Source: Mesostigma viride
Lineage: Eukaryota > Streptophyta > Mesostigmatophyceae > Mesostigmatales > Mesostigmataceae
Reading direction: 5' to 3'
Length of the DNA stretch: 62,000 bases
Assembly (NCBI GenBank): GCA_009746045.1
Contig: RPFO01000154.1
Span: 4,751,137 to 4,813,136 of the forward strand
Shown: positions 36,206 to 47,612 of the stretch, in pieces
How positions within the stretch are numbered: the stretch's first letter is position 1
Layout of the letters: each line of letters opens with the position of its first letter
Program-made: the position numbers and the translations under genes
Notes under the pieces: generated by a model
The model's input: the letters and a program-made list of their open reading frames with translations, nothing else
Told to the model about the DNA's origin: nothing
Databases searched by the model: none

Positions 36206-37785
36206 GGAACATAACTTCGTTGGGAGTATATGTAGCACATATCCCTACGCCTCGTTTCTTGAGCTGTGCCTCTACCTTCACAGCATCCACCGCCTACTGG
36301 ACTTTGACGGCACTGATTTTAAACAGAGCCGCGACCTGCTGCTGACGGGCCTTTACCCCCGGCCCGAGCTTCAGCACATGATTCTCTGTTCCCTGCTGAC
36401 GAAGTCTGACGGCGAGATCTGGGCCCCCACCATCTCCGCAGCCACATACCGCTCCATCCTCACGGAAGCCTTTCAGCAGCACGTGACCCCCCTTGCCGCA
36501 GATGTGGCGGCAATGGGCGGCACGCTGGCTACTGAGCTCCCTCACATTTCCACCACCGTCACCTCCACCTCCACCCTCCTCGCCTCCACCTCCACTGCCA
36601 CCTCCACCTCCACCGCCGACATCAAAGCCCAGCTCCTCGACATCGACCAGCGTCTTAAGAACAATGCCATCGCCATCGAGGTCCTGCAGAACACCGCAGG
36701 CCTCACCGCCCAGGCAGTGAAGGACATTGCCGCCAAGCCAGCCCCTGCTGGCCTGGCCGGCGATGCTCCTCCCATCACGACCTGGCCGGGCGGACATGCT
36801 TAAGCAACATACCACCTCCACCACCTCCGCCGTCGCATGCAGCACAGCTCCAACGGCAGACGCTTGACCTCCGCGAGGAGGCCGAGCTCGCCAAGCGCAG
36901 CCTCAACGGGCCATACTCAAGAACTTTGACATGGAGGAAGGTGAGAATTCCGAGAAGCTTGCACGTGCATTTGAGAGCAAAATCCTTGCACGCATGGGCC
37001 TCCTTGGTGAGATTAAGCTGACCGCCCACCGCCTCCCCCGCGCGCGGGGTAAGGCAGGGGCGCCTCCGCTTCTTCTCATCTTTGAGAGCCCGGCCAGCAG
37101 ACAAGATTTCGTTTCTCAGACGCCGCAAGCGGCTTGAGAAGACTCCCTTCACCTTGGACGACGACTTGACCCTGGCGCAGCAACAACGGCGACGGGAGCT
37201 ATGGCCGACCTACCTCCAGCTCCGGCAGACCGCGGCGGGCCAGCCGGTGTACTGGAAGGGGGCGGCCATCTACGTCGGCCACAAGCCCTGGCACGCGACC
37301 CCCTCAACCACCGCTGCCCCGGCGACTCCAGAAGCCCCATGCAGCCTAGGGGAATACAACAGCAGTACGTAGTGTAGAATAGTTAGACAGTGGCCTTGTA
37401 CATGCCCGCCTACTACAGGAACTATACCAGCTGAGGCCTAGCCTTTTTAGTCATGTACATGTGTGCCTATGATGAGCCACCCTCCAGATGATGCCTAGCT
37501 TTATTTAATTATGCAGTGCCCATGCAGGGCAGGGAGTCACTCTCTGCTGAGAAGCCATGCCCTAGCTCTTGTATAGCCATGATGATCTTCCCCCCCATGA
37601 CAGGCTCCCCCTTAGCTGGGCATAGCGTGATCGATCATGAGGGTGCAGGTGCCCTGGTGCACCTAGAGCAAGGGTCGCTTACATTCCCACCCTTGCATGA
37701 AGTAGCCTTGAGTGTATTAAAAGCCATATGCCCCTTCTCAGGGATATGTGCTACATTTACTCCCAACGGAGTAATGTTCCTAATT
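36206..37785 (+). mobile_element. Half-LINE copy 1: ORF1-type gene between inverted terminal motifs
   Basis: The left end (36206-36246) is an inverted copy of the right-end motif (37742-37782), which contains ATGTGCTACAT and CTCCCAACGGAG; the match extends over about 40 bp. In between, 36249-37376 encodes an ORF1-like protein broken by frameshifts near 36785-36910. It has a Ser/Thr low-complexity stretch, a coiled coil, and a C-terminal region with [17 protein letters not shown] as in L1-type ORF1 proteins. A 400-bp 3' UTR and (TTAA)n follow. There is no reverse transcriptase between ORF1 and the 3' end. Confidence 0.75.
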
Positions 37786-38060
37786 AATTAATTCATTAAT
37801 TAATCCCTGAGAAGGGGCATATGGCTTTTAATACACTCTGGGCTACTTCCTGCAAGGGTAGGGTGTAAACTACACCTGCTCTGGGTGCACAAAGTGCATC
37901 TGCACACCACTATTATGTATCCTAGCACCTACCGAAAGGCGCTGGCATAGGGGGGGAAGATCAGCATGGCTATACAAAGGCTATAGCTAGGGCATGGTTT
38001 CTCGGCAGAGAGTAACTCCCTGCATGGGTGCACAGCATATAAAACTACATAAAGCTAGGC
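37786..38060 (-). repeat. Half-LINE 3' UTR fragment, reverse orientation
   Basis: After a TTAA tract, the sequence is the reverse complement of the half-LINE 3' UTR, the same segment as 1796-2038. It stands tail to tail with the preceding half-LINE. Confidence 0.7.
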
Positions 38061-38110
38061 ATCATCTGGTGTGTGGCACATCATAGGCACACATTAAATT
38101 TCAAAAATTA

Positions 38111-40590
38111 AATTATAACATGCCTCCGTTGGGAGATCATGTAGCACATATTCCTTGATGGATGGGTGGAGGTGGACGAAGCCGCGTAAGCGAACTAACC
38201 TAACTCTAAGCTATCTACCTAGTCTAGAAAAATCCTAACTATGCTACTCAGCAAAACGCCCCTTCCTCTTGGGGGGAGGTGGCTTGCCCACAGGGGCTGG
38301 CGTGTGGGCCTGGACAATCTTCTGCCACCTCTTCTTGTTCTGCATTGCAGTCCAAAGAAGGGAGAGGGAGTGGATGCGGTGTTCAAACTGAGCTGCCGGG
38401 ACCACGAGGTCGGCCAGCAACATCTGGATGTAGTTCATGGCAGGTTTGCCTAGCTTCCTAGGAATGTCCTTGGGGCCAGGCCAGGTCAAGATATGCCGCC
38501 CTGGTTGGCCAAGCCGCTGGCGGGGGGCCGGCCAGACCCAGGGCGGTGTCGACCTGGCTGGTGCGAGCAAGATGTCCTACAACAAATGCTATCCTACGCT
38601 GCCTAATCTCGTCCAATATACGAGGCATACCCTGATACAAAGACTCTAATGACCTATGCTTGGAAAATCCTACATTCAGGACCTGTCGGAGCATCCTGTA
38701 AACCGTGCCGTCTAGCTTAGCCGCCAGTGTGTCCGTGAGCATCCACGCCTCGGCGCCATACGTAAGCACCGTGAGGACGAGGACCTTGAAGAGCATACGC
38801 TTGCAGTGCTCGCCCAGGCCCTTCGAGCGCCAGTAGGTGTTGAGCGAACTGAGCCTGGCCCAGGCCAGGCCGATGCGGATGTCCACATCGTCGGCTGTGT
38901 CAGGGAGCTAGCATGCTCCCCAACAGTTTGAAGCGATCACGGAACGGGACCTCCGTCCCGTCCAGGAGCCGCGGGAGCGGCGGGCGACTGTAAGCACCGA
39001 TCACCCGATCGCCTCCGTTTTGACACTAATCTTCCGAACCCCACCACATTGCACCGCCCTCGCCTCCAAGCCCAGACAGTCCAGCCAGGTCTGAATGTGC
39101 TCGGGGCGCTCGATAAGGGTGGTGTCGCGTCCGCATAAATCAGGTCGGCCAGGCGGTAGCCAGTGCCAACCGGCTGCCGTGCTCTCGCTCGTTAAGGATG
39201 TCCAAGCCGGGCTCGAACCCCTTAAGAGCAGTACAGCGCGCCCGTGCCCGGCGCATGACGTGGTCCACGACAATAATGAACAGATATGGGGACAGGACAC
39301 AACCTTGCCACACCCCGTGGTGAAGGGGGAATGGTGGGGTGGTGCCTTCCGCAGTCCGCACTACTGCCTGTGAGCCCGGCCTCATACAGTCGACGAATGG
39401 CAGCAATAAACGCGGGTGGTACCCGATCCAGAGGACCGTGTCAAAGGCCTTGATATAGTCGACAAAAATGAAGACCAGCGACAAACCATCAGGGCAAAGG
39501 CGAGGCACCTCCTCCATCAACCGCCGCGCGACAAATACAGCCATGACAGTGTTATACGACTGCACGACGGAAATCCATCTGAGACTCACCCAGGTGTGGG
39601 TCCAGCGCGGCGCGGAGCCTGTGCAGCATGCAGCATGCGCATGAACACCTTCAGCGCGGTGCTCTAGCTGGAGGCAGACATCCCGATAGTTACCGGGGTC
39701 AGCAGCAGAGCCCTTCTTGTACAGCATGACTCGGATGGCCGTCTGCCACTCAGCGGGCGGAGGCTCATCAGAGAGCATGGGACACGGTTGCAGAACGCCA
39801 GCAGAAGAGCCCTCACCGCCGGGTCAGGGGTCTTCAGCAGCTCAGCACAAAGGTGGTCGGCACCGACCGCCGCGTCGTACCGCAGGCGAGCAAGGGTGCC
39901 GTCCAACTCCTTCAAAGTGAAGGGGTGGACGACGTCGTTGGTCTCAAGGCAGCCCAGGTGCAAGGCGGGGACTTGGTAGTCCGCGGCCGAGGAGGGGGGC
40001 GCCGGCGGCGGGGGGGGTCCAGCAACACCGAGACGGGCGCGGCCGTCTCGGGGTGAAGCCGCGGGGGGGGGGGCGCGAGCCTTACCTGTCAAGGAAAATT
40101 TGTGGACCAACCAGCGGTCAAGGCTGCATGACCGGCGCCGTGCCGTCCCCCGGTTGCTCCACCGGGGTGCGCTGCCGCCGGCCGGCGGCCGCCAAGCCGG
40201 TCAAGGTGGTACCACATTACTATGTCCTTGCCCTGGTTGCGAGCTTGGCAGGCCTTGGCATCTGCGATGCACTGGGCCGCCTCTGCGTCCTGAGCGTGTG
40301 CGTATATAGGCCTCCACAAGTGCGGCCTTGAGCACCGGTTTCTGCAACGGGTCCTGGTTACGCTTGAGGCGGTGCCGGACGGCCAAGACCTTGGGGTCCT
40401 GGCGGTAGAGCGGGCCGGGGTGGCGACGGGGCATGACCCGGCGGCAGCTGGGTCCACTCGTCGTGAGGGCCGTCCACCAGCCCTGGGGCCGGAGAGCGGC
40501 CGGGTGGGACCAAGTAGTCCGTCTCTGCGGGCTGGCGCCTGCGGGGGCTCAGTAGGTCCGCTGCGGTTAGCCGCAGGGCGTGCAGCGGCA
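38111..40590 (-). pseudogene. LINE family A, 5'-truncated ORF2 with reverse transcriptase
   Basis: Read on the minus strand, this is the longest LINE copy here. The order is a linker with VKAALVEAYIRT (about 40300-40330), a pre-palm segment FTLKELDGTLARLRYDAAVG (about 39870-39930), motif A FIFVDYIKAFDTV (about 39440-39475), and motif B GVWQGCVLSPYLF (about 39285-39320). The motif C region at about 39125-39145 is shifted by one base, giving YAD followed by a changed residue. The basic C-terminus lies at 38458-38886, then a 3' UTR ending in the terminal motif at 38111-38150. At least three frame breaks make it inactive. The endonuclease domain and ORF1 are missing. Confidence 0.85.
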
Positions 40591-40602
40591 GACTGTGGGG
40601 TC

Positions 40603-40642
40603 AGTTATAAACATCGATTCCTATGGAATCGACACTAAGCGC

Positions 40643-40730
<88 letters not shown>

Positions 40731-40900
40731 CTGGAGAGAGAGAGCAGGTCTTCGAATGCAATACAAGTCAAGAAGGGCTCTGCTGCTGACTCCGGTAACT
40801 ATATCGGTGTGTCTGCCAGTTATAAACATCGATTCCTATGGAATCGACACTATAAGCGCTTACTGTAGTGTCGATTCCATAGGAATCGATGTTTATAACT
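40603..40900. repeat. 35-bp palindrome arms around a GA microsatellite
   Basis: A 35-bp arm, AGTTATAAACATCG then ATTCCTATGGAATCGACACTA, occurs at 40603-40637 and again at 40818-40852. Its exact inverse is at 40866-40900. The last two form a perfect inverted repeat with a 13-nt spacer that could extrude as a cruciform. The first arm and the last frame a (GA)n tract at about 40646-40740, like the TIRs of a MITE. The arm itself holds the 16-bp palindrome GATTCCTATGGAATC with flanks. Confidence 0.7.
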
Positions 40901-41586
40901 AAAACTTTTGCTTGCGCCGGCAAGAAGGCTAAGGCCGATACTAGTCGGGTCATCGAATTGGCTATTCCATTATCGAAGTTGCCAGGGCGCGATGACCATG
41001 CGGTGATCCAATGCGAGACGTATTAGGATGGTCATTGTACGGGCATCGATGCATGACGGAAGAACACCAGCGCTTGCGCACAAGTACATGTAGTCCAAGC
41101 ACACACACCGCCGGCGAGGGAATACCGAGCCAGCCGGCAGTCGCCCTGCGTGCGGGGCCCACAAAGGTCACTAGCTAGCGCATCACCATGGTGGTACGTC
41201 CTCCCGGCCACCCCCTCTGCCACCAGCCACCTGCGGTGGCTGCACGTCGCCGGGCCGGGTTGCGGCCGGTCCATGCAACCCATCTCCCTTGGCAGCCCTG
41301 AGGCGCCTTAGCAAACAGCTTATTGACAGCTGTCAAGTCACCCTCAGTGAGTACTGAGAAGTTGCTCAAGGAGGGGGGTGTTTGCATTACTATCGGTTAG
41401 GCGCGGCGCGTACATGCGCGCATCCCATGTATTCGTTTCCCTGAGGACTTATGCTTACGTGACGCAGTTAGAAGTGAGACAATACAAGTAATTTTTTGCC
41501 AGCGATGCCATTAGCTAGTTGAGGTTCGAGCCAAGTTGAGTTCCAGGCGCCATTAAAAGTTATATTATAGTATAGTATTAAATTAT
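40901..41586. other. No gene seen
   Basis: No supportable feature was found. Minus-strand frames are short and overlap, without family motifs. Confidence 0.35.
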
Positions 41587-43960
41587 ATAACATGACTCGG
41601 TTGGGAGATTATGTAGCACGTATTCCATGGCTGGTGGGTGTTGGTGAGCGGAGCCGCGAAAACTAACTTAAAGCTAACTCTAACCCGTGTTTTTTTAATT
41701 AGAACGCGATATATCGCGTTGTAAGCTTTTTTTAGAACGCGTATAGCACCTAAGGAAAATTTTTTTTCATGGTCATGTATATACTTTCCTGAAAGCCCAT
41801 AAATCAAAGGATTTTTTGAACTACTCAGACCTACAAAATGCTTATTCATTAGAGAGATACACTGGTTTGAATACAGGGGGGTCTGACCATGACCGCGATT
41901 TCTTGACCCTAGGTCACAAGTCATGTGCTTATTCACAAATGGTTCATGAAAAAAATCTGGCTTCTTGCACGAGCTATGGGCAACATATGCAGGCTCTGTG
42001 AAACAAAACTCAGGCCCATTTGGCCACTGCATGGAGCTATTTTTCATTAGCATCACAATTACAACGCAGTACAACGCAGTGGGAAACATGAGAGCCCTTC
42101 ACAACATGACGCAACGACACGAGCCCCATAAACGGGGCCATAGTGAGCTTGGAGGGTCAAAACGTTGAAAATAGGTGTTGTATAAGTTATACAGCATCAA
42201 ACATGCATCAAACATCATGACTGGATGACCTCATATGACTGGATCAGGCAGCCATAGCCAAAGCATCATCCACTCTCACAACGTGTTGAGCACATGCCTC
42301 GTGGGAACGGAGGTGCTGGGTTTTCATTCCATAACGTGTGCAATACTGAAAGAAAGAGGCATGTGTAATGCAAGGCTTGGATAGGTTGAGTGATCCATGA
42401 GCTTACATGCAGGCAAAGATGACGCTGGAATGCATGCTAGCAAATGGTGGCAAGATGCTAACAACACATGATTATACACCATGATTATGGGCACCTAGCT
42501 GATCTTCTTGCACATGCAATCAACGCAGTATAAACCATCAACATCCAATCCTCACGATATATGCACGGCTTGACGACGTGTATACAGCACCTAAATACTG
42601 CACAACTGCAACCTGCTATGGCTGACATGCAAGCAACGTCGAGTAGGATGGCGGTCTTAGAGAGGCTGGGCAGAGGTCGGTAGAAATAAGTGGAAAACTG
42701 GCAGAAACTAGGTAGAAACACGATATACTTACGCCTGCAAGCACTATTGAGCCGGCGACAGAGGCCATTTCCAGGAAAATACAGCATACCGTAGCAATAG
42801 CCACAGTCACGCCTTTTACGCTATTTGCAGGCACCATCATGCCCGGAGCTACCCAATAAAAGTCTGCACAAATCTCGGTTTAGCCGAGAGTCCGGGCGTT
42901 CGGAATGAATAAACATGTGTTAAGAAGTCGAAACACCATGGAAATACCAAGCATGGTGCCGCAGCAGACCCGAGTCTTGACGTAATAATATGTATGCCGG
43001 TTTCCAGGGTTTCCGCATGAAAGTTGGGTGAGAAACTGGAAAAAACTACGTTTCCTTTGCCCCAGTACCTCAACAAACTCGTAGAAACCTAATTATCAAC
43101 CTTTGAACGCATCATCATGGTCGTGCTACCCAACAGCCACTGAAATTCGCGCGAAAACTGGCGAGATCTACCTGCCGCCATCGCCGTCGTCTTCACCTTC
43201 GTCCCGCAAAAATGCCTGATTTCAGTGGTACATATTTGTTTGCAGCTGTCACCAAAAAAATACCAAAAATACCAGGATTTTTTCTTGAATTCTATGAGAT
43301 GTTTCTGACCTATTTTGAAAGTTTCAGACCAAAAATCGCATGTTTAATAGGTTTGCCACGTGTCAGATTACAACGCTATACATCGCGTTCTAACCCTACA
43401 ACGCGATGTATCGCGTTGTAAAAAAACACGGGCTAAGCTAATCTATGTACCAGAATCCTAGCTACTCTACTCAGCCGGCAAAGCGCCCCTTCCTCCTGGG
43501 GGGGGGGGGGGGGGGCTTGCCCACAGGGGCTGGCGTGTGGGCCTGGACAATTCATGGGATCTGCCATCTCTTCTTGTCCCATGCATGGCAGTCCAAGCAA
43601 GAGAGAGGGAGGAAATGCGGTGTTCAAACTGAGCTAGCTAGTACCATGAGGTCGGCCAGCAGCTGATCTGTACAGTTAATGGCTGCAGGTCGATACCACC
43701 AAGTCCCTGCGGGGTTTGTCCTCGGGGCCAGGCCACGTCAGGATATGCCGGCCTAGCTGGCTGGCCGAGCCGCTGGGGCCTGGCCAGACCAAGGGCGGTG
43801 TCTACCTGACTGGTTCGAGCAAGATGTCCTACAAATGCTATTCTGCGCTGCCTAATAATCTCATCAGAAAAGCGAGGCATACCCATTTACAAAGACTCAA
43901 GTGACCCGGGTGGGTGGAAAACCTTACATTTAGGACCTGTCGGAGTTGGAACCTTCGACT
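41587..43960 (-). pseudogene. LINE family A 3' end split by a nested element
   Basis: The terminal motif at 41587-41632 and the start of the 3' UTR (to 41683) continue, after a 1.75-kb insertion, at 43433. There follow the C-terminal ORF2 remnants RQRRIAFVGHLARTSQVDTAL and LGQPAR on the minus strand (43480-43890). The uninterrupted order is visible in the sister copies at 38.1 and 44.3 kb. Copy and insertion are both old enough to carry frame breaks and a poly-G tract (43499-43514). Confidence 0.75.
41684..43432. mobile_element. 1.75-kb TIR element with CTAA target duplication
   Basis: The ends are CCCGTGTTTTTTTA and its complement TAAAAAAACACGGG. CTAA occurs at 41680-41683 and 43433-43436, consistent with a 4-bp duplication. 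Just inside each end lies a palindrome of the form ACGCGAT-TATCGCGT (41703-41722 at the left; 43400-43421 and a diverged copy at 43371-43390 at the right). The interior holds no recognisable transposase. The superfamily is not assigned. Confidence 0.7.
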
Positions 43961-44035
43961 CCCAATAGACGAGGAGGCCTGGGAGGTTCGGGCCAAACTT
44001 CTCTCACTGCATGCCTGGACACCAGGCCACCACGT

Positions 44036-44256
<221 letters not shown>

Positions 44257-44344
44257 GCATCATGTGCAGGTGCATAACTGTAGGTGCCAAAAGGACCATG
44301 CGTTGGCAAACACGCGGCAGATGCTTCACCGTACGTAAAATTTA

Positions 44345-44900
44345 ATTCAATTACGACATGACTCCGTGGGGAGATGATGTAGCACGTATTCCCTTGCTTG
44401 ATGGATGGAGGTGAGCGAAGCCGCGAAACCAAACTAAGCTACCTCTAAGCTAATCTGGAGAATCCTAACTACTCTACTCAGCAATTAAAGCGCCCTAGCT
44501 TCCTCCTGGGGGGGGGGGGGGCTACCCACAGGGGCTGGTGTGTGGGCCTGGACAATGGTCTGCCACCTCTTCTTGTTCTGCATTGCAGTCCAAGCAAGAG
44601 AGAGGGAGGAAATGCGGTTTTCAAACTGGGCTGGGACCACTAGGTCGGCCAGCAACTGCTGTGTATAGTTCGCGGCAGGCCTGCCAATCTTTCTAGGAAT
44701 GTCCGTGGGGCCAGGCCAGGTCAGGATTTATGCCGCCCTGGCTGGCCGAGCCGCCGGGGGCCGGCCAGACCAAGGGCGGTGTCTCCTGACTGGTGCGAGC
44801 GAGATGTCCTTCGAATGCTATCCTACTACGCTGCCTAATCTCGTCCGTAATGCGAGGCATACCGTTCGTAGCGGGCTGCAAAAGGACGTACATGGCAGAG
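44345..44900 (-). pseudogene. LINE family A 3' fragment, reverse orientation
   Basis: The terminal motif at 44350-44395 leads into a family A 3' UTR and a C-terminal ORF2 relic (NGMPRITDEIRQRSRIAFEGHLAR, in two pieces) on the minus strand up to about 44890. A poly-G run at 44510-44520 interrupts the basic tail. Confidence 0.75.
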
Positions 44901-45084
44901 TTACGGGTCTGACATAGTATTCCAAAGTGCGCAAGGCTGATAACTGCGCCCAAGGCTCGAACCGCAACAAGCTATTGAGCACGATTATTAGACTAGGTTG
45001 ACAAGATAAGAATAGAGCATCTAGGCAAAAGCCGCCACACTTCTCAACTATAGTTGGTCTCAGTTTATTAAAGTTAGCCCAATC

Positions 45085-45490
45085 CATCCTGGTTTGTCTG
45101 TAATATGGAGGCAGATGTGCTACACTAGACGTGACGGGCTCACCCCCGGGCAGCCTCCTGGTTTGTCTGTAATATGGAGGCAGATGGTGCGCAAGGATAG
45201 ATGGCAAGTAGTGATGAAGGAGACCACCCCCAAGCCTGTGGGGGCTCCGCGTGTGACCAAGTATGGCATTCATAGCGATTCGGGCCGCGGTGCCCACACC
45301 CCTGTAACTAGGACCTAGATAGCTTATACCATCCATTCCATCCCATGTTCCCCTCCCACTGAGGACTTCTGCTCACGTGACGCAGTCACGTGTCTATTCT
45401 GTTAATTAATTAATTAATTAATTAATGGAGGCAGATGGACTTATGCTCACTTGACGCAGTCACGTGTCTATTCATTAATTAATTAATTAA
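45085..45490 (+). repeat. LINE family B 3' ends with (TTAA)n tails
   Basis: 45150-45400 encodes the terminal RWQVVMKETTPKPVGAP segment and a stop, followed by a 3' UTR. A hairpin CACGTGAC-GCA-GTCACGTG and a (TTAA)n tract (to 45424) close it. A second, shorter piece (45425-45490) repeats only the tail. The start at GGAGGCAGATGG recurs at several copies. Confidence 0.65.
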
Positions 45491-45499
45491 TGGAGGCAG

Positions 45500-46477
45500 A
45501 TGGTGCGCCTCCTCTGCAGCAACGGCAGCCCCTGGCTAGCCCACGGCGCCATGCTTGGCTGCCCCCGCCCCGAACTCCAGCACGCCGTCCTCAACTCCCT
45601 TCTCCAGCGCTCTGACGGCGAGATCTGGGCTCCATCCATCTCCGCCTTCACCCTCCGTTCCATCCTCACGGAAGCCTTTCAGCAGCACGTGACCCCCCTT
45701 GCTGCTGACGTCGCAGCAATGGGTGGCACGCTGGCTGCTGAACTTCCTCACATTTCCACCGCTGCCGCCTCCACCTCCACTGCCATTTCCGCCTCCACTG
45801 CCGACATCAAAGCCCAGCTCCTCGACCTCGACCAACGCCTTCAAGCCACCGCCAACGCCCTTGAGAGCTTGCATGACACCGCCGGCCTCACCGCCCAGGC
45901 GGTGAAGGACATCGCCGCCCAGCCGGTGCCTGCTGGCCCGGCCGGCGATGCTCCCTCCACCTGGGCGGACTTGCTTAAGCAGCACACCACCTCCACCACC
46001 TCCACCATCTCGGCACAACTCAAGCAACAAGCCCTCGACCTTCGCGAGGAAACCGACATCGCCCGGCGCAGCCACAATGTCATCGTCAAGCACTTCGACC
46101 AGCAGGCAGGTGAGACCTCCACGAGCCTTCTTGAGGCATTTAAGCGCGCCATTCTTGCCCCCATGTTACTCACTGGTGAGCTGGACATGTCGGCTGTCCG
46201 CCTCCCCCGCGCGCGGGGGAAGGCTGGCCCGGCACCCGTGCTCCTCACCTACATGGCGGACAAGCTGGCGTTCCTTAAATGCCGCAAGAAGCTCTCGGAG
46301 ACTCGCTTCACGCTGGACGACGACTTGACCCTGGCCCAGCAACAACGGCGACGCGAGCTATGGCCGACCTACCTTCAGCTCCGGCAGAGCGCAAGGGGGA
46401 AGCCGGTATACTGGAGGGGGGCGGTCATCCACGTTGACCACAAGCCCTGGCAGCCCCCTCCTGCCACCTCAGACTAG
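45500..46477 (+). CDS. Half-LINE ORF1-type protein, uninterrupted copy (325 aa)
   Basis: This is the only uninterrupted ORF1 frame in the window, ATG 45500 to TAG 46475-46477. It starts directly after a TTAA tract, so the true N-terminus may be lost. Residues 1-75 are mixed, and about 80-100 are Ser/Thr/Ala low complexity. About 100-200 is coiled-coil-like (DIKAQLLDLDQRLQ and QALDLREETDIARRS). The C-terminal 125 residues hold [20 protein letters not shown] and a VYWRGAVIHVDHKPW segment, as in the nucleic-acid-binding C-terminal domain of L1-type ORF1 proteins. Such proteins coat the element RNA and act as chaperone. The two sister copies (36.2 and 49.2 kb) are frameshifted. Confidence 0.75.
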   Translation: MVRLLCSNGSPWLAHGAMLGCPRPELQHAVLNSLLQRSDGEIWAPSISAFTLRSILTEAFQQHVTPLAADVAAMGGTLAAELPHISTAAASTSTAISASTADIKAQLLDLDQRLQATANALESLHDTAGLTAQAVKDIAAQPVPAGPAGDAPSTWADLLKQHTTSTTSTISAQLKQQALDLREETDIARRSHNVIVKHFDQQAGETSTSLLEAFKRAILAPMLLTGELDMSAVRLPRARGKAGPAPVLLTYMADKLAFLKCRKKLSETRFTLDDDLTLAQQQRRRELWPTYLQLRQSARGKPVYWRGAVIHVDHKPWQPPPATSD

Positions 46478-47180
46478 GAATATATATTTAATAATATAAT
46501 TACTTACAGCAGAGTGAAATCACTCAAACCAAAGCAAACGCCCAGCTATAAACCTCTATACAGAGCCATGTCAAATCTCTATACTACGATAAGACCAATG
46601 GAAACTCCTAACGGGATGAACCTAATAGCCCTGCTGCACCGCAAAATCAGCCCGCGTACGGCGGAGCATGATGTCAGCCATGGCCCGAGTCAGCGCCACC
46701 GACAAGCGCTGACGCCAATATGACGTCCAGGTCCGCGCCGACCATGGGGCCCGCTGGCCCTCCAGGTCCAGCCGGTCCTCCCGGAGCCGGCAACACTCCT
46801 TGAAGAAGGCGGAGGTCAGGGGCCCCATGGCCCCAAACTCCTCCAGGACAAAGGGCTCTAGGAATATATATTAAAAATATAATTACTTACAGCAGAGTGA
46901 AATCACTCAAACCAAAGCAAACGCCCAGCTATGAACCTATATACAGAGCCATGTCAAAGCTCTATACTACGATAAGACCAATGGAAACGCCTAACGGGAG
47001 GAACCTAATAGCCCTGCTGCACCGCAAAATCAGCCCGCGTACGGCGGAGCATGATGTCAGCCATGGCCCGAGTCAGCGCCACCGACAAGCGCTGACGCCA
47101 ATATGACGTCCAGGTCCGCGCCGACCATGGGGCCCGCTGGCCCTCCAGGTCCAGCCGGTCCTCCCGGAGCCGGCAACTAG
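46478..47180 (-). repeat. Tandem duplication of a LINE family D 3' end
   Basis: A segment of about 320 bp (46478-46796) is repeated nearly exactly at 46859-47176, with 62 bp between. On the minus strand the first copy encodes EEFGAMGPLTSAFFKECC and WRQRLSVALTRAMADIMLRR, resembling the C-terminus of PSGW/YLDD-type reverse transcriptases. Both copies share an AT-rich GGAATATATATT border, and a third border stands at 47177-47190. Confidence 0.7.
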
Positions 47181-47189
47181 GAATATATA

Positions 47190-47612
47190 TACCAGTAGTG
47201 TAGATTAGTAAGGCTTAGCCTAGCATGTGGCCCACGCGCATGTGCGCCCATAATGGCCCCCATGGATGATGCCTTCAACATTTAGCCATGCTTTGTCTAT
47301 AATGGGACCCCCATGGATGTTGCATTAAGAATTTAGCCATGCTATGCCTATGCAGAGAGATGCTCTCTGTCGAGAAGCCATGTCCTAGCTCTTGTATAGC
47401 CATGATGATCTTCCTCCCTCACAGGCATGCTCCCCCCCTTACCCGGGCATAGCGTGATAGACCATGAGGGTGCAGGTGCCTTGGTGCACCTAGAGCAGGG
47501 GTAGCTTACATTCCCACCCTTGCATGAAGTAGCCTAGAATGTATTAAAAGCCATATGCCCCTTCTCAGGGCTATGTGCTACATCTACTCCCACGGAGTGA
47601 TGTTGATAATTA
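47190..47612 (+). repeat. Half-LINE 3' UTR fragment with terminal motif
   Basis: This matches the 3' UTR of the half-LINEs at 37.4-37.8 and 50.0-50.4 kb and ends in the terminal motif (47568-47600) and a TTAA tract. No ORF1 remains. Confidence 0.7.

Noticed and set aside
36294-36845. Gly/Val-rich minus-strand ORFs opposite ORF1 copies (also at 45536-46093 and 49208-49809)
   Set aside because: They are shadows of the real ORF1 reading frame and keep no domain of their own.
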